Shown: piece after piece, positions 5,938-9,036 of the stretch
How the letters are laid out: each line of letters starts with the position of its first letter
Position numbering within the stretch: the stretch's first letter is position 1
DNA from: Phycisphaerales bacterium
GTDB lineage: Bacteria; Planctomycetota; Phycisphaerae; Phycisphaerales; UBA1924
Assembly: GCA_016764015.1 (NCBI GenBank)
Contig: JAESSR010000155.1
Location: 1 to 9,036, forward strand
Direction: 5' to 3'
DNA: 9,036 nt
Notes under the pieces: model-generated
What the model was told of the DNA's origin: nothing
Seen by the model: the letters and a program-made list of their open reading frames with translations, nothing else
The model's database searches: none
Program-made: the position numbers and the translations under genes

Positions 5938-7263
5938 GTGTCGAACGAGCCGGTCAAGATCGAACGCCGATTCCTCGGGATGTTTGTGATTCCAGAGTCA
6001 GATTCATTCGCGGGCATGCTTGTGCTCGCATTGAGTGCAGCCATTGGCGGGTTCATCCTCAATCTGACTCCTTGTGTGCTTCCTGTGATCCCTATCAAGG
6101 TCATGACGATTTCGTCGCACGCCGGCGAGAGCAAATCTCGAGCATTTATGCTCTCGATGTGGATGGCGATTGGGGTGGTGACCTTCTGGGTCGGGATCGG
6201 GATTCCGGTTGCGTTTGTGTCCAAGTTCACCGATCCCTCAATCATCTTCGGCATCTGGTGGATCACCGGAATCATCGGCGTGGTCATCGTGGTGATGAGT
6301 TTTGGGATTATGGGCTTGTTTCAGATCAAGCTGCCTCAGAAGGTGTATATGGTCAATCCCAAGGCGGACTCAGCCTCAGGGTCGTTCGTCTTTGGCATCA
6401 TGACCGCGGTGCTCGGGTTGCCCTGCTTCGGGTTTGTTGCCGGTGCATTGCTCGCCGGTGCTGCAACGATGCCCGCGTTCTTGGTGTTGACCGTATTCGC
6501 ATTTATTGGTGTTGGCATGGCGATGCCTTATGTCGTCTTGGCGATGTTCCCCAAGCTCATCGATAAACTTCCACGCACCGGCCCAGCGAGTGAACTCGTC
6601 AAGCAGGTCATGGGGCTGTTGATGCTCGCTGCGGGTGCATATTTCCTCGGCACTTCGGTGATCTCATTTGGTTCGGGCCAAGAGTGGGTCTTCCCATGGT
6701 GGGGGAAAACAGTCCACTGGTGGGCTATCGGGCTCGTTGGGCTCGGGACAGGGCTCTGGTTGATCTTCAATACATTCAAGATCACCAAGCGTATCGGTCC
6801 GCGATTGACCTACACCGTGATGGGACTCATCTTTGCATCGACCGGCTCGTTCATGGCGTACAACCAGACGATGCACCAGTATCATTACTTCTGGCAGCCG
6901 TTCTCTCCTGAGTTCCTCGCGGCTTCACTCGATGATGGCAAGGTGGTGGTGCTTGATTTCACCGCGGAATGGTGCCTGAACTGTAAAGCACTCGAAGCGA
7001 GTGTCCTCGCCCGGAATCCTGTCAAGAGCGAGTTGCTTTCGAGCGATGTGATCCCGATGGTTGCCGATCTCACCAGCATGAGTGCGCCTGGGTGGAAGCA
7101 TCTCAATGAAACCCTCGGGCAGACCGGCATCCCGTTCTTGGTGGTCTATGCACCGGGTCTCGAAGACCCGATCTGGCTCTCCAATGCGTACACCTCATCT
7201 CAGGTGGTCGATGCGATCAATCTCGCACGAGAACGAGGGGCGTCATTGAGTTTGGCGGATTGA
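5938..7263 (+). CDS. dsbD: DsbD membrane and thioredoxin domains (3' part of an interrupted dsbD)
   Basis: This part carries electrons from cytoplasmic thioredoxin across the inner membrane to the periplasm. It has 441 residues from GTG 5938. Eight hydrophobic segments lie at about 25-55, 68-95, 105-128, 150-172, 178-205, 218-242, 258-280 and 290-310. The two membrane cysteines are C46 in LTPCVLPVIP and C163 in LGLPCFGF. The C-terminal thioredoxin domain (about 325-432) has WCLNCK (C346, C349) and the cis-Pro segment TGIPFLVV. The GTG has no Shine-Dalgarno site, and the same frame is open upstream to the TAG at 5890-5892, so this start may be artificial. The gene is probably continuous with the upstream piece. 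No clear terminator follows before the tRNA gene. Confidence 0.9.
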   Translation: MSNEPVKIERRFLGMFVIPESDSFAGMLVLALSAAIGGFILNLTPCVLPVIPIKVMTISSHAGESKSRAFMLSMWMAIGVVTFWVGIGIPVAFVSKFTDPSIIFGIWWITGIIGVVIVVMSFGIMGLFQIKLPQKVYMVNPKADSASGSFVFGIMTAVLGLPCFGFVAGALLAGAATMPAFLVLTVFAFIGVGMAMPYVVLAMFPKLIDKLPRTGPASELVKQVMGLLMLAAGAYFLGTSVISFGSGQEWVFPWWGKTVHWWAIGLVGLGTGLWLIFNTFKITKRIGPRLTYTVMGLIFASTGSFMAYNQTMHQYHYFWQPFSPEFLAASLDDGKVVVLDFTAEWCLNCKALEASVLARNPVKSELLSSDVIPMVADLTSMSAPGWKHLNETLGQTGIPFLVVYAPGLEDPIWLSNAYTSSQVVDAINLARERGASLSLAD

Positions 7264-7359
7264 ATCAGCCTGATGGGCAATCTTCGTCCGATCAGAACCA
7301 GTTTTTCGGGCTTTGCGGGCAACAATCTCAACACATTGCAGGTTCATTGCCAAAGTCGT

Positions 7360-7388
7360 TTGACGAATGCCGATATGGGGAATATCTT
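7360..7388 (+). promoter_or_regulatory. Sigma70-like promoter for tRNA-Gly
   Basis: TTGACG (7360-7365) and TATCTT (7383-7388) are separated by exactly 17 bp. The -35 matches 5 of 6 and the -10 matches 4 of 6 consensus bases. Transcription would start near 7395, giving a leader of about 43 nt before the tRNA. Confidence 0.5.
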
Positions 7389-7437
7389 TACCCCCGCAGG
7401 GACATGTCTTTGATGTGATTCTGCGAGACAACCAGAT

Positions 7438-7509
7438 GCGGGTGTAGCTCAGTGGTAGAGCGTCACGTTGCCAACGTGAATGTCGACAGTTCAAATCTGT
7501 TCACCCGCT
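7438..7509 (+). tRNA. tRNA-Gly(GCC)
   Basis: A complete 72-nt cloverleaf is visible. The 7-bp acceptor stem pairs GCGGGTG (7438-7444) with CACCCGC (7502-7508). The D arm is GCTC-AGTGGTA-GAGC, the anticodon stem TCACG/CGTGA holds loop TTGCCAA with GCC at 7470-7472, the variable loop has 5 nt, and the T arm is GACAG-TTCAAAT-CTGTT. The discriminator base is T7509. CCA is not encoded. It is a single tRNA, preceded by its own promoter and followed by a terminator. Confidence 0.97.
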
Positions 7510-7518
7510 TTCAAGAAG

Positions 7519-7556
7519 CCCCCAGTGCCGTATGGTGCTGGGGGTTGTTCATTTTT
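7519..7556 (+). terminator. Rho-independent terminator after tRNA-Gly
   Basis: The stem CCCCCAG/CTGGGGG (7519-7525 with 7538-7544) extends inward through two G-T wobbles and two G-C pairs to a GTAT tetraloop, then TTGTTCATTTTT follows. It lies 10 nt after the tRNA. Because the minus-strand gene ends at 7580 facing it, the hairpin may also serve that gene, although the minus-strand T tract (CTTCTT) is poorer. Confidence 0.85.
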
Positions 7557-7579
7557 GATTCTGTTGTGATTGCTCGGGT

Positions 7580-8863
7580 TTATCGATCATGCAATGGGTA
7601 TCGCATTTCGAGCGATGTTGGATAGGCAGGATGGGCCATTCGGATTCGATACCCGTGAAACTCAATCAAAGGCATCGCCAGCAACGAAAAGATGTACTCG
7701 ATCATCTCACGCGAGCGCGGGATCTCGGGAGCAGGGCGTGGGATTGAGCTGATGCCCAGGTCTTGGATACGATCATAAAATGGGAGTTCGGAGTTGCCGT
7801 TCGAGCCGCTGTACATGTCGACATTGCTTCTGAGTTTCACCTCGGGCGGCTCAGTAAGCCCAAGAGAATGATGGAAGAACATATCCATATTGAGTAGTTC
7901 GGCGGGGACCTCGCAACGAACAGTGTACGAGCCATGAGCGTTGTCTGGTGCTTTGTACATCGGGAGATCGGTTTTGATCATGCCGAGGAAACAAGTGATC
8001 GCACCGGTGTTGCCAATTTCCCCTTCTGGCAGGTCGAATCTGATTTCGTTTGCGGTTGTTATTTTGCGAAGCTGAGGAAGAGACTCTGAACAGAACTCGG
8101 TTAGGAGGGGCGGGGAATCATTTGATGGGTGGTTGGGGTCGAGCGGTATCCATCGGCTATTGACGATCTCTGAGCCGTCATCATTGAATGAATCCCGCTT
8201 GGTCAAGGTCCATGTGATATTTGGGCGGAGCCTGCGGAAATCGACAAAGCCGCCGATAGTCGCCACATTGAGCAGCCCGGGCTTGCTCCCCGGGTAGACC
8301 ACCCCAATTTTCGAGATCACTCGTGCTTGGGCGCCCCATACATAGCTTGAGCCTTGAAAAAGGAGCTTACGGTGGTATTCATCTCGTTGTTGTTGGCCTG
8401 CTTGATCGAGATCGCTGCTCATCATTTCGAGTGTTGCGCGGTTTCCTGAGTGGATACGGATCAACTCTTCGTAGGATTTGACAGCTTCCCGTGCCTTGTT
8501 TATATATTGCTTTTCGATGCCTGCTTTGTCCATTGCATTGAGAAAAATCCGTATTCCGGACGAGCCGGGCATCAGTTCGAGTACAGAAGCAGCTTCTTCT
8601 GCTTGGACAATTCGAGAAATTTTCCAAGCGAGATTCTTGTTAAGCCCCAGATGTCGGACAATGGATTGAGGCGTGGAAGGGTCCGCGCCGACAGAGTGCA
8701 AAACCTCGGCAAAGGCTCCCTGGAGGGTGCGGGAGACTTCTCTCGCATCAATAGTGAATCTTGGGGTTTTCATTTGAATGATAGTAGGGGGTGTTTGGCC
8801 GGTGCTTGCTTTGGCGGGATTCGAGTTTTCAGTTTGATGATGCATATGGGAATAGGGTACCAT
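7580..8863 (-). CDS. Hypothetical protein with an N-terminal helix-turn-helix-like segment
   Basis: I do not recognise a named family. From ATG 8863 it has 427 residues. Residues 1-30 are polar and low-complexity. Residues 64-87 (TPQSIVRHLGLNKNLAWKIS and onward) have the shape of a helix-turn-helix. A mainly helical part follows to about 160, then a 250-residue part rich in predicted strands with no visible catalytic motif, signal peptide or membrane segment. Other starts are ATG 8845 and ATG 8773 (MKTPRFTIDA); the last begins at the ordered region and gives 397 residues. None has a Shine-Dalgarno site. The layout suggests a DNA-binding domain plus a sensing or effector domain, but that is inference. 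I associate this protein style with Planctomycetota. It stands alone, convergent to the tRNA, with inverted repeats around its likely promoter. Confidence 0.8.
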   Translation of the reverse strand: MVPYSHMHHQTENSNPAKASTGQTPPTIIQMKTPRFTIDAREVSRTLQGAFAEVLHSVGADPSTPQSIVRHLGLNKNLAWKISRIVQAEEAASVLELMPGSSGIRIFLNAMDKAGIEKQYINKAREAVKSYEELIRIHSGNRATLEMMSSDLDQAGQQQRDEYHRKLLFQGSSYVWGAQARVISKIGVVYPGSKPGLLNVATIGGFVDFRRLRPNITWTLTKRDSFNDDGSEIVNSRWIPLDPNHPSNDSPPLLTEFCSESLPQLRKITTANEIRFDLPEGEIGNTGAITCFLGMIKTDLPMYKAPDNAHGSYTVRCEVPAELLNMDMFFHHSLGLTEPPEVKLRSNVDMYSGSNGNSELPFYDRIQDLGISSIPRPAPEIPRSREMIEYIFSLLAMPLIEFHGYRIRMAHPAYPTSLEMRYPLHDR

Positions 8864-8868
8864 AAAAC

Positions 8869-8880
8869 GATCGCACGATC
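8869..8880. repeat. Short inverted repeat just upstream of the hypothetical gene
   Basis: GATCG-CA-CGATC forms two 5-bp arms around a 2-bp centre, 6 bp from the ATG at 8863. It could be an operator half-site pair or chance. Confidence 0.35.
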
Positions 8881-8903
8881 AACTTTGGAGTAATTTTTGC
8901 AAA

Positions 8904-8952
8904 CCCCTTGCGTCATCCCATAATTTCAGGTAGGATGAGATAAGACAAGGGG
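8904..8952. repeat. Nested inverted repeats around a promoter-like sequence
   Basis: Outer arms CCCCTTG (8904-8910) and CAAGGGG (8946-8952) are perfect 7-bp complements. Inner arms TCATCC (8913-8918) and GGATGA (8933-8938) are perfect 6-bp complements. The spacing between arms is unequal (2 and 7 nt), so as RNA it would be a bulged hairpin. As DNA it frames the candidate promoter of the minus-strand hypothetical gene. Confidence 0.6.
8920..8948 (-). promoter_or_regulatory. Candidate promoter of the hypothetical gene
   Basis: On the minus strand, TTGTCT (8943-8948) and AATTAT (8920-8925) are 17 bp apart, each matching 4 of 6 consensus bases. Transcription would start near 8913, about 50 nt before ATG 8863. 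The -35 overlaps the outer inverted-repeat arm. Confidence 0.4.
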
Positions 8953-8962
8953 CTTGAGCTCC

Positions 8963-8990
8963 AAATCGCCATGGAATGGGCGATTTTTAT
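8963..8990 (+). terminator. Terminator-like hairpin near the right edge
   Basis: AAATCGCC (8963-8970) and GGCGATTT (8979-8986) pair over 8 bp with an 8-nt loop, followed by T residues (8984-8988 is TTTTT). The orientation fits a plus-strand transcript, but no plus-strand gene is seen upstream after the tRNA terminator. Confidence 0.45.
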
Positions 8991-9036
8991 GGAAAACACG
9001 ACTTAGAAATGGAGAAAAAATTGAAAAATTCAACAC

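Noticed and set aside
7264..7359. Possible terminator or small gene right after dsbD
   Set aside because: Only weak stems without a T tract are present, and the minus-strand frame at 7243-7494 overlaps both dsbD and the tRNA.

Overview
The window looks like the chromosome of a flagellated Gram-negative bacterium with moderate to slightly high GC. My best guess is a member of the Planctomycetota, probably near the Phycisphaerae. The guess rests on weak or absent Shine-Dalgarno sites at most genes, a fliM gene standing apart from other flagellar genes, a large DsbD-type thiol reductase, and an HTH-containing hypothetical protein whose style I associate with that phylum. It is an inference; no 16S gene or other decisive marker is present.

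Left part, minus strand (1-4929). Reading leftward, the order is fliM (flagellar motor switch), a roughly 460-bp gap, nusA (transcription elongation and antitermination factor) and infB (initiation factor IF-2, cut off by the window edge). nusA and infB are 120 bp apart with no clear terminator between them and are probably co-transcribed, as in most bacteria. Both have a GGAG ribosome-binding site 6 nt before the start; infB appears to start with TTG. rimP, usually just upstream of nusA, is not there. The fliM-nusA gap instead holds a good sigma70-like promoter, a Shine-Dalgarno site with two overlapping very short reading frames, several small hairpins and a terminator-like hairpin. This is a compact transcription unit of about 200-230 nt that I cannot name.

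Middle, plus strand (5272-7263). A DsbD-type thiol:disulfide interchange protein is encoded in two pieces. The first is a secreted N-terminal DsbD-alpha-like domain with a Cys pair. The second carries eight predicted membrane helices and a thioredoxin domain with a WCLNCK site. The pieces lie in the same reading frame, separated by one in-frame TAG at 5890-5892. The codons after the TAG look like ordinary linker coding sequence, and the second piece has no ribosome-binding site of its own. It reads as one dsbD gene interrupted by an amber codon.

Right part (7264-9036). A tRNA-Gly(GCC) with its own promoter and a strong rho-independent terminator is followed by a convergent minus-strand gene for a 427-residue (or 397-residue) protein of unknown function with a helix-turn-helix-like segment near its N-terminus. 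Its upstream region holds a plausible promoter framed by nested inverted repeats that look like an operator. A separate plus-strand terminator-like hairpin near the right edge has no gene to serve within the window.
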